64,000 bases of DNA from Brevibacterium zhoupengii (GTDB lineage: Bacteria; Actinomycetota; Actinomycetes; Actinomycetales; Brevibacteriaceae), in contig NZ_CP088298.1 of assembly GCF_021117425.1 (NCBI RefSeq), forward strand, positions 3,286,001 through 3,350,000, read 5' to 3'. Numbering within the stretch: the stretch's first letter is position 1; every line of letters starts with the position of its first letter. The notes under the pieces are model-generated. The model saw only the letters and a program-made list of their open reading frames with translations, ran no database searches and was not told where the DNA came from. This document shows positions 27,632-36,077 of this stretch, in pieces. Both the position numbers and the translations under genes were made by a program.

Positions 27632-29352
27632 TATTCGGTCTCCTCCACGAACTTGGGGAACACGGGCTCGGGTTTAGGCAGCGATGTGCCTGGCTCGAGC
27701 GGATACTCGATGGCGGCGAACGACCGGGGATCCACCTCGGCGGCGGAGATTCCACCCGCGGTGGTTTCGGCGACCGAAGGTGCCAGGCCGGCGGAGGCAT
27801 AGGCTGCTCCGGCGGCGACACCGATGCCGGCGTTCGCGGTGACGGTTTCCATCGCCTCGGCGCCGGCTCCGCTGTCGGTCGCTGTCGCTGTCGGCAGAAC
27901 CTTGGCGCCGGCCTCACCTGCACCAGCGGAGACGCCGAGGAGGTCGAGGATCTTGCCGGCGGACTCGGGCATGACGGGCTGGATGAGAATCGAGATGATG
28001 CGCACGACCTCGATCGTCACCCACAGCACGGTGGCCATGCGATCGGGATCGGTCTTCTTCAGCTTCCATGGCTCCTGGGCGGAGAAGTAGCGGTTGGCCT
28101 CGGAGAGAACCTTCCAGCAGGCCTCCACGTAGAGGTGCAGGGCCTGGGTGTCGACGTGGCGACGGGCATTGTCGGGGACCGCACGGGCCAACGCCAACAG
28201 GGCTTCATCGTCATCGGTGAGCTCACCTGGCTGGGGAACTCGGGCGTCACAGTTCTTCGCGATCATCGACAGCGAACGCTGGGCAAGATTGCCGTACTCG
28301 TTGGCGAGGTCGGAGTTCTTGCGGGTGATGATCGAGTCCTTCGTGTAGGACCCGTCGTTGCCGTAGGAGAACTCGCGGAAGAGGAAGAAGCGCAGGGTGT
28401 CGAGGCCGAACGCGTCGACGAGGTCGATGGGATCGACGACGTTGCCGACGGACTTCGACATCTTCTCGCCGGCGTTGAAGAGGAAGCCGTGGGCGTGGAC
28501 GCGCCCCGGCAGCTCGATTCCAGCACTCATGAGGAACGCCGGCCAGTAGACGCTGTGGAAGCGGATGATGTCCTTGCCGATGATGTGGACGTCGGCGGGC
28601 CACCACTTCTTGAACGACTCGTCGTCATTCGGATATCCGGCGGACGTGATGTAGTTCGTCAGGGCATCGATCCACACGTACATCACGTGCTTTTCGTTGC
28701 CGGGCACCGGTACACCCCAGTCGAATGTGGTGCGCGAGACCGAGAGGTCCTTGAGGCCGGAGGCGACGAAGGAGGCGACCTCGTTGCGGCGGGAGTCGGG
28801 GCCGATGAACTCAGGGTGATTCTTGTACAGCTCGAGCAGCTTGTCCTGGTATTTCGAGAGGCGGAAGAAGTAGGACTCCTCCTCCGTCCAAGTCACCTCG
28901 GTGCGGGTTTCCTTGGACAGGCGGACACCGTCGACGACCTCGGTCTCGTCCTGCGCGTAGTAGGCCTCGTCACGAACTGAGTACCAGCCGGAGTAGGTGT
29001 CGAGGTAGATGTCGCCGGCCTCTTCGAGCTTGCGCCAGATCGCCTTGCACGACTCGTAGTGGTCCTCATCCGTGGTGCGGATGAACCGATCAAACGTGGA
29101 GCCGAGCGCCAGCTGCGTGTCGCGGAAGTTCTTCGCATTGTCGTCGGCGAGCTCCTTCGGCGTGATACCCAGCTTGTTCGCGGCCTGCAGCATCTTCAGC
29201 CCATGCTCATCGGTGCCGGTGCTGAAGAACACATCGTGGTTGTCGAGGCGCTTGAACCGCGCGATCGTATCGGCCGCAATGTACTCATATGCGTGCCCGA
29301 TGTGGATGGCCCCATTGGGGTAAGCGATAGCTGTCGTCAAGTAATAACCCAT
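27631..29352 (-). CDS. metG: Methionyl-tRNA synthetase
   Basis: MetRS charges tRNA-Met. The class I signatures are present: HIGH-type HIGHAYEY at residues about 18-25 and [10 protein letters not shown] at about 295. The connective peptide matches the shorter, Zn-poor type ([24 protein letters not shown]). At 573 residues it lacks a C-terminal tRNA-binding (EMAP) domain. Instead it has an unusual Ala/Gly/Thr-rich linker (residues about 475-540) before a final segment. The start is 17 codons before the HIGH motif, as in the family. It is co-transcribed with tatD. Confidence 0.95.
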   Translation of the reverse strand: MGYYLTTAIAYPNGAIHIGHAYEYIAADTIARFKRLDNHDVFFSTGTDEHGLKMLQAANKLGITPKELADDNAKNFRDTQLALGSTFDRFIRTTDEDHYESCKAIWRKLEEAGDIYLDTYSGWYSVRDEAYYAQDETEVVDGVRLSKETRTEVTWTEEESYFFRLSKYQDKLLELYKNHPEFIGPDSRRNEVASFVASGLKDLSVSRTTFDWGVPVPGNEKHVMYVWIDALTNYITSAGYPNDDESFKKWWPADVHIIGKDIIRFHSVYWPAFLMSAGIELPGRVHAHGFLFNAGEKMSKSVGNVVDPIDLVDAFGLDTLRFFLFREFSYGNDGSYTKDSIITRKNSDLANEYGNLAQRSLSMIAKNCDARVPQPGELTDDDEALLALARAVPDNARRHVDTQALHLYVEACWKVLSEANRYFSAQEPWKLKKTDPDRMATVLWVTIEVVRIISILIQPVMPESAGKILDLLGVSAGAGEAGAKVLPTATATDSGAGAEAMETVTANAGIGVAAGAAYASAGLAPSVAETTAGGISAAEVDPRSFAAIEYPLEPGTSLPKPEPVFPKFVEETE

Positions 29353-29456
29353 AGGTCACACAGTCTAAGGGAAGCCGAGCCGCAGTCGCGCAGTGGTCCG
29401 CGGGGAGTGAGTGTGCCCCCTATTGGAAATAGCCCCGTCTGAGTTCTATAGCTCGA

Positions 29457-29492
29457 CTTTAAACGTGAGCCCTCAAACTTCGATCGATCCCT
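29457..29492. repeat. Left copy of a 36-bp repeat bordering the AbiEi-like gene
   Basis: This 36-bp stretch starting CTTTAAACG and ending CTTCGATCGATCCCT matches 30899-30934 with about 5 differences in direct orientation. Here only one arm of the right-hand hairpin is present. The rest of 29353-29575 shows no gene. Confidence 0.75.
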
Positions 29493-29575
29493 AACTCTGC
29501 TTCCATCGAGAAGAGGCCTCTTCACGCCCACACTGTGCGGCAGTTGACCTCAGTTCGCCGCGAGCTGGGCGTGCT

Positions 29576-30637
29576 TCACAGCGCCAGCTTCTTTTTGCAG
29601 TGCTGCCGCAGCTCGGGTGCCTGGTCGAACAGCTTCCGCGAGAAAGTCGCTACATTCAAAATCTCGCTGAACTTGAAGCGGATCACTTTGTACCCCATCG
29701 ACAGCAGACGGTTCTGCTGCCAGCTCTCCTTGTTCATGACGGCGAATCCTCCGTCCACATACTTCTGAGTTCCGTCGATGTACAAGGCAACTCCGCACTC
29801 TTCGAAAAGGTGATCCAGTCGCGTTATGGTCCGATACCCGTCTTTGACGTCGAACTGCTGTACGAAGTTATGCAGGCCGAGCAGGTGCAAATTGAACGAA
29901 GCCCGGCTCTCGGCATAGCTCTCCGAAAGCGGCGTGATCAATGAAGCAAGCTTTCTCGCACTCTGATCTCCCCTTGCCATCCGAATTATTGGTGGGCCGA
30001 ACAACCCGTCGACTGCATTGGGAACCAGAGACATGATGTGAGGCGGATAGCCCTTCTTGAAGATGGCATCTTCATCGATGCCGATCATGGACCATCGGAG
30101 AACTTGTTCCATGGCGGCGAATGCGGCCGCTGGCCCGAGCGCCGTTCTCAGGTCCAGCGCGGTCTTCGCTTGCGTAGTGACCCTGATCCCTTCGACTTCG
30201 CAGATGTCCTCGGCATGCACCGAAATTCGCCGCCTGGTCAACGAGCCGGTGCGGGAACTGGACACAGCATGCGCGACATTTACCGGCTGAGTCGGCACGT
30301 CGAACAGCCCCAATTTGTGGAGCTTCGCAGCCGATGCGCCCCAGACCACGTCACCCGACCGGTACCTGGGATAGTGGAGAATCCGAAGCCGATCGAGATG
30401 TTCCAGATACTTCCTCCGCTGGGAGCGCTCGCGGTGGCGACCGGTCTCGTGATAGACCAACCACGCCTCGTCGATTGCAAAGCTGACGAATCGCCGATGT
30501 GAGGAATCCTTGCACCGGCGTATGACCGAATAGACACCGCGATCGAGCTTCAATAGGCAGCACCCCAGCGCGTTTTTGATGTCGGTGGTGGCCGCACCCG
30601 CTGCCCTGAGGTCCTGGAAGTAGACGACGTTGTACAT
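29576..30637 (-). CDS. AbiEi-like HTH protein with DUF559/Vsr-like endonuclease domain
   Basis: The 353-residue protein resembles actinobacterial 'type IV toxin-antitoxin AbiEi / DUF559' proteins. It has an N-terminal winged-helix-like part (KNALGCCLLKLDRGVYSV), a middle region with AKTALDLRTALGP and MEQVLRWSM, and a C-terminal Vsr/DUF559-like nuclease fold (RLDHLFEECG, YIDGTQKYVDGG, RLLSMGYKVIRF). In related proteins the last strand reads VEFDG; here Tyr replaces the acidic residue, so catalysis is uncertain. The frame opens upstream to 30799, but MYNVV at 30637 starts the conserved region. GC looks lower than in neighbours and repeats flank it, suggesting transfer. A defence or regulatory role is inference. 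Confidence 0.65.
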   Translation of the reverse strand: MYNVVYFQDLRAAGAATTDIKNALGCCLLKLDRGVYSVIRRCKDSSHRRFVSFAIDEAWLVYHETGRHRERSQRRKYLEHLDRLRILHYPRYRSGDVVWGASAAKLHKLGLFDVPTQPVNVAHAVSSSRTGSLTRRRISVHAEDICEVEGIRVTTQAKTALDLRTALGPAAAFAAMEQVLRWSMIGIDEDAIFKKGYPPHIMSLVPNAVDGLFGPPIIRMARGDQSARKLASLITPLSESYAESRASFNLHLLGLHNFVQQFDVKDGYRTITRLDHLFEECGVALYIDGTQKYVDGGFAVMNKESWQQNRLLSMGYKVIRFKFSEILNVATFSRKLFDQAPELRQHCKKKLAL

Positions 30638-30870
30638 GCCACCACACTGATCTGCCGATAGTGCTGGTAGCCAGCCGAGACGAATCGTGTGTGGATCACG
30701 CGATTCTGTCCCCAAGCTCAGTGCACGCGAGTCAGTGGAGATTTCACAGCCAGTCGCGGCCAAGTGAACCGCGGTTTCAGACAAACGCACCACGCTCACT
30801 CAGTGCAGCAGAGACGCTCCGCTGAGCTGATCGTGCGCGCGCCACCACGCAGCGTCCGGCGCACAGGGAA

Positions 30871-30934
30871 AGGGATCGATCGAAGTTTCAGAGCCCCGCT
30901 TTAAAGGAGAGCTCTGAAACTTCGATCGATCCCT
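30871..30934. repeat. 24-bp perfect inverted repeat upstream of the AbiEi-like gene
   Basis: Arms 30871-30894 and 30911-30934 are exact reverse complements (outer sequence AGGGATCGATCGAAG). The 16-nt loop contains CTTTAAAG. The right arm plus loop is repeated at 29457-29492. The stretch 30638-30980 otherwise holds only the upstream extension of the AbiEi-like frame. Confidence 0.85.
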
Positions 30935-30980
30935 CACCTATCCACACCCTCATACGCCCAACTCAGAGGCGCCGAGCACC

Positions 30981-31964
30981 TCACTCCCGGTGCAGCCAGG
31001 CCTCGTAGATCTCACGTTTGGACAGTCCGAACCGCTTCGCGATCTGCCCTGCGGCATCTTTTGCGCGGACACCGGACTCCACGAGTTCACCGACGGCGTC
31101 GAGGTGGTCCTCCGGTGCGGTCTCGACCACGGTGGCTCCGGCGAGGACGAGAGTCAGCTCCCCGCGCAGTCCGTCGGCTGCGAGGTCGCGCAGCGAAGAT
31201 ACAGTACCGCGCAGCGTCTCCTCATAGGTCTTCGTCAGCTCGCGGCTGATGCTCATGGGCCGGTCTGGCCCCATGACGGTGAGGAAATCGTCCATGGTGT
31301 CCGCAATGCGGTGGGGGCTTTCGAAGAACACCATGGTCCGCTTCTCGCCGCGCAGTTCCTCAAGCAGGGTCTTGCGTGCCCCGGATTTGCGCGGCAGGAA
31401 GCCTTCGAAGCTGAACCGGTCGCTGGGCAGCCCGGAGACCGCGAGCGCCATAAGCACGGCAGACGGTCCCGGTGTGGACGTGATCGGAAGCCCGGCCTCG
31501 GCACATGCCTTGACGACGCGGTAGCCGGGGTCGGAGACCGCAGGCATTCCCGCATCGCTGAGCAGGACAACGGTCTGACCGGAGCGGATGAGTTCGACGA
31601 GTTCGGGTGCCCGAGACTGCTCGTTGTGGTCGAAGACGCTGATGACACGCTTGGTGTGCGTGAGTTCCAATCGCTGCGTCAGCGACAGGAAACGACGAGT
31701 GTCCTCAGCTGCAATGACATCGGCGGTGGCGATGGCACGTTGCATGCGATCGCTCGCATCGCCGAGGTTGCCGATCGGAGTGCCGACCAGGACGAGTTTG
31801 CCGCCGGCTGAGGCTGAAGCAGGATCGGAATCCGTCGAGCCGAAGTCGTCCTGCGCCATATCCACATCGTTAGGCGCAGCCGGGGACGGGTCCGCCTCAT
31901 CAGCGACGCCGTCAAAGTCACCTGCGCCGTCAAAGTCTCCAGCGTCTTCCGGTCTCCCGGACAT
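30981..31964 (-). CDS. rsmI: 16S rRNA (cytidine-1402 2'-O)-methyltransferase
   Basis: RsmI uses SAM to methylate the ribose of C1402 in 16S rRNA, tuning the P site. The protein belongs to the tetrapyrrole-methylase fold with LVGTPIGNLGD, IAAEDTRRF, SDAGMPAVSDPG and FFESPHRI. The C-terminal helical domain (AGQIAKRFGLSKREIYEAW) is typical. It is longer than usual (327 residues) because of an acidic 55-residue N-terminus with a DFDGAGDFDG repeat. The ATG at 31964 overlaps the stop of the upstream DUF4190 gene; 31859 is an alternative start. Confidence 0.92.
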   Translation of the reverse strand: MSGRPEDAGDFDGAGDFDGVADEADPSPAAPNDVDMAQDDFGSTDSDPASASAGGKLVLVGTPIGNLGDASDRMQRAIATADVIAAEDTRRFLSLTQRLELTHTKRVISVFDHNEQSRAPELVELIRSGQTVVLLSDAGMPAVSDPGYRVVKACAEAGLPITSTPGPSAVLMALAVSGLPSDRFSFEGFLPRKSGARKTLLEELRGEKRTMVFFESPHRIADTMDDFLTVMGPDRPMSISRELTKTYEETLRGTVSSLRDLAADGLRGELTLVLAGATVVETAPEDHLDAVGELVESGVRAKDAAGQIAKRFGLSKREIYEAWLHRE

Positions 31965-32428
31965 CAACCGGCTGACCCCACACCGACCATGGCGACTCCG
32001 AACATCAGGACCATGATGCCGACGTAGACGACCCAGAACAGTACCCACCAAGCGGTGCCGATGTAGCCGACCCACAGAGCGGCGACAGCCAATCCGTCTC
32101 CGCGTTCGCCTGACTGCCGAATCTGCTTACGGGCAATGTGGCCCATGATGATGCCGGCGATGCCGGCGAGGAAGAAGCTGCTCAGGATTCCGAAGATCGA
32201 AGCCACGAGGGCGATGATCGCCAAAGTGTTCGTCGGCGGAAGCGGCTGGTAGACGTAGGTGGGCGCACCACCGGCGTACTGGGCGTTGGCGCCATAAGCG
32301 GCGTTCGGATTATAGCTCGCAGCGCCGTAGTTGGCATTCGCGTTGTTGTAGCCGCTGCCCGCTGCAGGGCCCGACTGCGGCTGTTGGTAATACATGTCTG
32401 GATTGTTCCAGTTGTTCTGACTGCTCAT
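31964..32428 (-). CDS. DUF4190 membrane protein, copy 1
   Basis: The 154-residue protein has an Asn/Tyr/Gln/Pro-rich, disordered N-terminus (about residues 1-60) and two transmembrane helices in a DUF4190 domain (NTLAIIALVASIFGIL; IAGIIMGHIARKQIR; VYVGIMVLMFG). The motif GHIARKQIRQSGERGD is shared almost unchanged with the next gene. The function of DUF4190 proteins is unknown. A longer frame begins at 32482, but GGAGA precedes the ATG at 32428. It overlaps rsmI. Confidence 0.8.
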   Translation of the reverse strand: MSSQNNWNNPDMYYQQPQSGPAAGSGYNNANANYGAASYNPNAAYGANAQYAGGAPTYVYQPLPPTNTLAIIALVASIFGILSSFFLAGIAGIIMGHIARKQIRQSGERGDGLAVAALWVGYIGTAWWVLFWVVYVGIMVLMFGVAMVGVGSAG

Positions 32429-32516
32429 GGCGCGATCTCCTTGTGTATGCCTACAACGGTACCGAGTCGTACTCCGCGACAAAAGGTGAGGTTGTCACAG
32501 ATGGGTCTCAGTTCGC

Positions 32517-32999
32517 TCAGTAGGTAGCTTCTTCGGCGGCGATGCCCGCCATGATTGCAAGCACCATGACTCCAATGTAGAGGCCCCAGAAGATCAGCCA
32601 GAACCCCGTACCGATGTAGCCCACCCAGAGCGCGGTCAGTGCCATCGCGTCTCCGCGCTCACCCCGCTGGCGTATCTGCTTGCGAGCGATATGGCCCATG
32701 ATGATCCCGGCGATTCCGGCGGGAACGAACGATGTCATCACCGCGGCGAGCGAGAGCACCATGCCGACGATCGCTACGGAGTTGGTGGGAGCAACCGGCT
32801 GATAGATGTACGTCACCGGGCCGACGAACCCCGGGTTGGGACCGAACCCAGGGGTTGCCCCGTATGCGGCAGGATTCGGCTGAGCAGAATAGCCTGGGTA
32901 GCCACCGTAGTTCGAGTGGGCTGATGCTGCGTTGCCGCCGCTGGCGGGCAGTTGCCGAGTGTACATATCTGGTTCGCTCCTGTTGCTCTGGCTGCTCAC
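32517..32999 (-). CDS. DUF4190 membrane protein, copy 2
   Basis: A 160-residue paralogue of the downstream gene: disordered Gly/Pro/Ala/Tyr-rich N-terminus, then NSVAIVGMVLSLAAVMTSFV (20) and IAGIIMGHIARKQIRQRGER (20), then WVGYIGTGFWLIFW. The near-identity of the central motif points to tandem duplication. It is anchored in the membrane by two or three helices; function unknown. Confidence 0.8.
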   Translation of the reverse strand: MSSQSNRSEPDMYTRQLPASGGNAASAHSNYGGYPGYSAQPNPAAYGATPGFGPNPGFVGPVTYIYQPVAPTNSVAIVGMVLSLAAVMTSFVPAGIAGIIMGHIARKQIRQRGERGDAMALTALWVGYIGTGFWLIFWGLYIGVMVLAIMAGIAAEEATY

Positions 33000-33111
33000 G
33001 GGATGATCCCTGCTGAAGGGATGTTCCCCTTGCGTCTGATTACAACGCTATCGAGCCGAACAGGCTGCGAAGAGCAGAACGTGTTGCAGTCCTGCACCAC
33101 CGGTGTCAGGG

Positions 33112-33141
33112 CAGAAAACGGACCCTCGTGAGCTGGTCCGT
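33112..33141 (-). terminator. Terminator after the third DUF4190 gene
   Basis: ACGGACC and GGTCCGT (33118-33124 and 33135-33141) form a 7-bp stem. On the minus strand it is followed by TTTTC, 36 bp after the stop codon at 33177. Confidence 0.7.
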
Positions 33142-33176
33142 CCGAAGACAGTCGCTCACCGGTCTATGCCGCCCCC

Positions 33177-33821
33177 TCAGTAGACCATGGCTGCAGCGAA
33201 GACTCCCAGTCCCACAACGCCGACGATGATGATGAGTCCCAGCAGACCCAAGCCGATGCCGACATAGCCCATGATCAGTCCCGCAGTGGCCTGACCTCGA
33301 CCTTCTTCGCCAGACTTCTTGATCTGTCCACGAGACACATGACCGAAGATGACAGCGAGGATGGGCGCGATCCAGAGGAACATCGTCAAAAACATGAAGA
33401 AGTAGCCGAGGATAGGAATCAGGGAGAGGACGCCGCAGACGAAGCCGCCGCCGAGGCCAATGACACCCATCCACATCGCCCAGCTAGACAGTCTATTCAC
33501 CGCTGGCCGCACCATCATCGGCGCCCCGTAGGTCATCGGCTGATTGTAGCCGTACGCGCCGGGCTGACTGTAAGAATTCGGCTGGCCGTCGCCGTATGCG
33601 CCGGGCTGGCCGTAATCGTTCGGCTGGCTGTAGATCGCAGGACCGGATTGGTTCTGCTGATACGCGTTCGGATTCGAATACGACTCCGAGCCATACCCTT
33701 GGTTCTGCCCCGAGCCGTAACCGGGCTGCTGCGGCGTCTCGTAGGAGTTATTGAACTGTTGGGATCCGACCTGGGGTGGATCGCTCGGGCGATAGTTCGG
33801 ATTGTAGGACACGCTCTTCAC
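33177..33821 (-). CDS. DUF4190-like membrane protein, copy 3
   Basis: The 214-residue protein has a long N-terminal low-complexity region (residues about 1-105) made of imperfect NPNAYQQ / QPGAYG / SQPNDYGQ units rich in Gly, Tyr, Gln, Pro and Asn. Hydrophobic helices follow, with the family motif IFGHVSRGQIKKSGEEGRG between them. It is the most diverged of the three copies. Its own terminator follows, so it is probably transcribed separately. The cell role is unknown. Confidence 0.8.
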   Translation of the reverse strand: MKSVSYNPNYRPSDPPQVGSQQFNNSYETPQQPGYGSGQNQGYGSESYSNPNAYQQNQSGPAIYSQPNDYGQPGAYGDGQPNSYSQPGAYGYNQPMTYGAPMMVRPAVNRLSSWAMWMGVIGLGGGFVCGVLSLIPILGYFFMFLTMFLWIAPILAVIFGHVSRGQIKKSGEEGRGQATAGLIMGYVGIGLGLLGLIIIVGVVGLGVFAAAMVY

Positions 33822-33982
33822 CGTTTCACTCGTTGCCGCCTGTTGTGGACTACCTTAGTCGTCCTCAGCGCCCGAATGACAATGCACGAGGCGAATGAAA
33901 TCGACGTCACTGCCCGCGCACGCGACTCACCCTGGGGACCAGATGGGAGCCAGCGCCTTCTCGGACCTTAAACTTGACGACG

Positions 33983-35947
33983 ATGACTCATTCCGAAGAT
34001 CCCCAGGCGCCGAGGTGGTCGACCGACCCCACGGATGAGTCCACCGACCCCGCAGAATCCCACACCGATTCCGAACGCCCTCGCACCTATTTCCCCGCAG
34101 CATCCGCAACGCCTGCAATGCCCACATCATCTGCGGCCCCTGCTGCAACCCCTGCATCACCTTCTGCGCCCACCACGCTCATGGCCCGGGAACGTCGTGC
34201 TGACCGGCGCGAATCGATCCGCGCCAATGCTGCCGCCATCCGCCGGCGTTCGTTCACCGCCGGCATGTGGGCGACTCGGGCCCCGATCTGGATGTGGCCG
34301 GCCCTGCTGATCATCACAGCGATCGGCGGGGTCCTCCGCCTCTTCAACCTCAACTTCCCTCATCGCCTGATCTTCGACGAAACCTATTACGTCAAGGACG
34401 GCTACTCCGTCTTCAAGTACGGCTACGAACGTTCCTGGCCGGAGAACGCCGACGACTCGTTCAATGCCGGTGACCCGAGCGTCATCGAGTCCACTCCCGA
34501 ATATGTCGTCCACCCGCCCTTGGGCAAATGGATCATCGGCGCAGGCATCCACCTCTTCGGCGCCGATGACTCCTTCGGATGGCGCTTCTCCGTCGCAATC
34601 GTGGGAACGCTGACGATCTTCCTCATGGGCTTCATCGCCTGGAAGCTCTTCCGTTCGGCGTTCTTCGCCTGTGTCGCGGCCGGGCTGCTCTCCATCGACG
34701 GCGAGCACTTCGTGCATTCGCGCACGAGCCTGCTCGACATCATCCTCATGGCCTTCATCCTTCTGGCCTTCGCATTCATCGTCGTCGACCGAGAGTTCGT
34801 CACGAAGAAGCTCGCCCGGTACACGGCCTCGACCAGTCCCCCGGACCAAGCTCGTGACCGTCGCCCCTCCAGAGGCAAGGATCTGATCAATTTCGGGCCC
34901 CACCTCGGCGTGCGTCCCTGGCTCATCGCCGCGGGCATCAGCCTCGGTCTGGCGATGGGGGTGAAGTGGTCGGGACTCTACGCTCTCGCCGCGTTCGGGA
35001 TCCTCGTCGTCGCCTGGGACGTGCATACGCGGCACCGTGCAGGCGTCGTCCACCCCTGGCTGGGGATGCTCATCCGCGACAGCATTCCTGCATTTCTCAA
35101 ACTGGTGCCGGCGGCGCTGCTGACCTACATCGTCACGTGGACCGGGTGGATCCGCTCCGATGATGCCTGGGATCGGCAGTGGGCGTTCGAGAACAGCGGC
35201 TGGTGGAGCGCACTGCCTGACTGGCTGCTGTGGCTGCCGTCTCTGGCCCACTATCACTACACGGCGTACTCGTTCCATGTCGGACTCGACTCCGAACACC
35301 CCTATATGTCGAATCCGTGGGGGTGGATCGTGCAATGGCGGCCGACCTCCTTCTACTACGAATCCCCCGACCAGGGAAGCATGGGCTGCGCCGTTGAGCA
35401 CTGCTCCTCGGCGATCACCTCGGTGGGCAATCCGGTCATCTGGGGGCTGGCGCCCATCGCCATCCTCGTCGCTCTGGTGGCCTGGATCATCCGCCGCGAT
35501 GTCCGCGCCGGCGTCATCCTGGCCGGACTCGCCGCCACCTGGCTGCCGTGGTTCACCTACCAGGACCGAACCATCTTCACCTTCTACACGATCGTCATGG
35601 TGCCCTTCGTCGTCCTCGCCTTCACCTACTGCCTCACCCTCATATGGGGCAGGGTGCCCACGCCAGCAACTGCGACCGCCACGACCCGGACTACTTCCTC
35701 AGAGACCTCGACGGCCCCGTCAGCCACCCCCGATGCCTTCCCTTCCTCTGCCCCCAAACCACGTGGCCTCCTCTTCGCCGGCCGAGGCAGTCGAATCCCC
35801 TGGCCGCTGTTCGGGCGTCGCATGACTGTTGGGCTGATCCTCGTGGCCGCAATCATGGCCTTCGCCTACTTCTGGCCGGTCTACACCGGCGAGGTCATTC
35901 CGTTCGAAGCGTGGAACAACCGCATGTGGAACGTCACCTGGCGCTAG
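33983..35947 (+). CDS. pmt: Dolichyl-phosphate-mannose--protein mannosyltransferase (PMT, GT39)
   Basis: PMTs move mannose from polyprenyl-phosphate-mannose to Ser/Thr of secreted proteins. The 654-residue protein starts with a Pro/Thr/Ala-rich cytoplasmic tail (to about 95). The first extracytoplasmic loop has LIFDETYYVKDGYS with the catalytic Asp-Glu pair, followed by about ten helices, HPPLGKWII and HFVHSRTSLLDI. A linker of Ala/Thr/Ser lies at about 555-600. A TTG three codons upstream is possible. No ribosome binding site is present, but TAAACT lies 8 nt before the ATG, so a leaderless transcript is likely. Proximity to rsmI is common in actinobacteria. Confidence 0.93.
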   Translation: MTHSEDPQAPRWSTDPTDESTDPAESHTDSERPRTYFPAASATPAMPTSSAAPAATPASPSAPTTLMARERRADRRESIRANAAAIRRRSFTAGMWATRAPIWMWPALLIITAIGGVLRLFNLNFPHRLIFDETYYVKDGYSVFKYGYERSWPENADDSFNAGDPSVIESTPEYVVHPPLGKWIIGAGIHLFGADDSFGWRFSVAIVGTLTIFLMGFIAWKLFRSAFFACVAAGLLSIDGEHFVHSRTSLLDIILMAFILLAFAFIVVDREFVTKKLARYTASTSPPDQARDRRPSRGKDLINFGPHLGVRPWLIAAGISLGLAMGVKWSGLYALAAFGILVVAWDVHTRHRAGVVHPWLGMLIRDSIPAFLKLVPAALLTYIVTWTGWIRSDDAWDRQWAFENSGWWSALPDWLLWLPSLAHYHYTAYSFHVGLDSEHPYMSNPWGWIVQWRPTSFYYESPDQGSMGCAVEHCSSAITSVGNPVIWGLAPIAILVALVAWIIRRDVRAGVILAGLAATWLPWFTYQDRTIFTFYTIVMVPFVVLAFTYCLTLIWGRVPTPATATATTRTTSSETSTAPSATPDAFPSSAPKPRGLLFAGRGSRIPWPLFGRRMTVGLILVAAIMAFAYFWPVYTGEVIPFEAWNNRMWNVTWR

Positions 35948-36077
35948 CCCCTCAGCCCCACCACGGGTGACAGACCCCGCCCACGGCACCTCGACACACA
36001 CCCGCCACGAAGCCGTCGCCTCGGCGACATTGATCGTTCACCTCAGGGCCACATGCCGTCGTTAGCGTCGAATCATT

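Noticed and set aside
34157-35401. 414-codon minus-strand frame opposite pmt
   Set aside because: Antisense shadow; low-complexity Glu/Asp/Arg composition.
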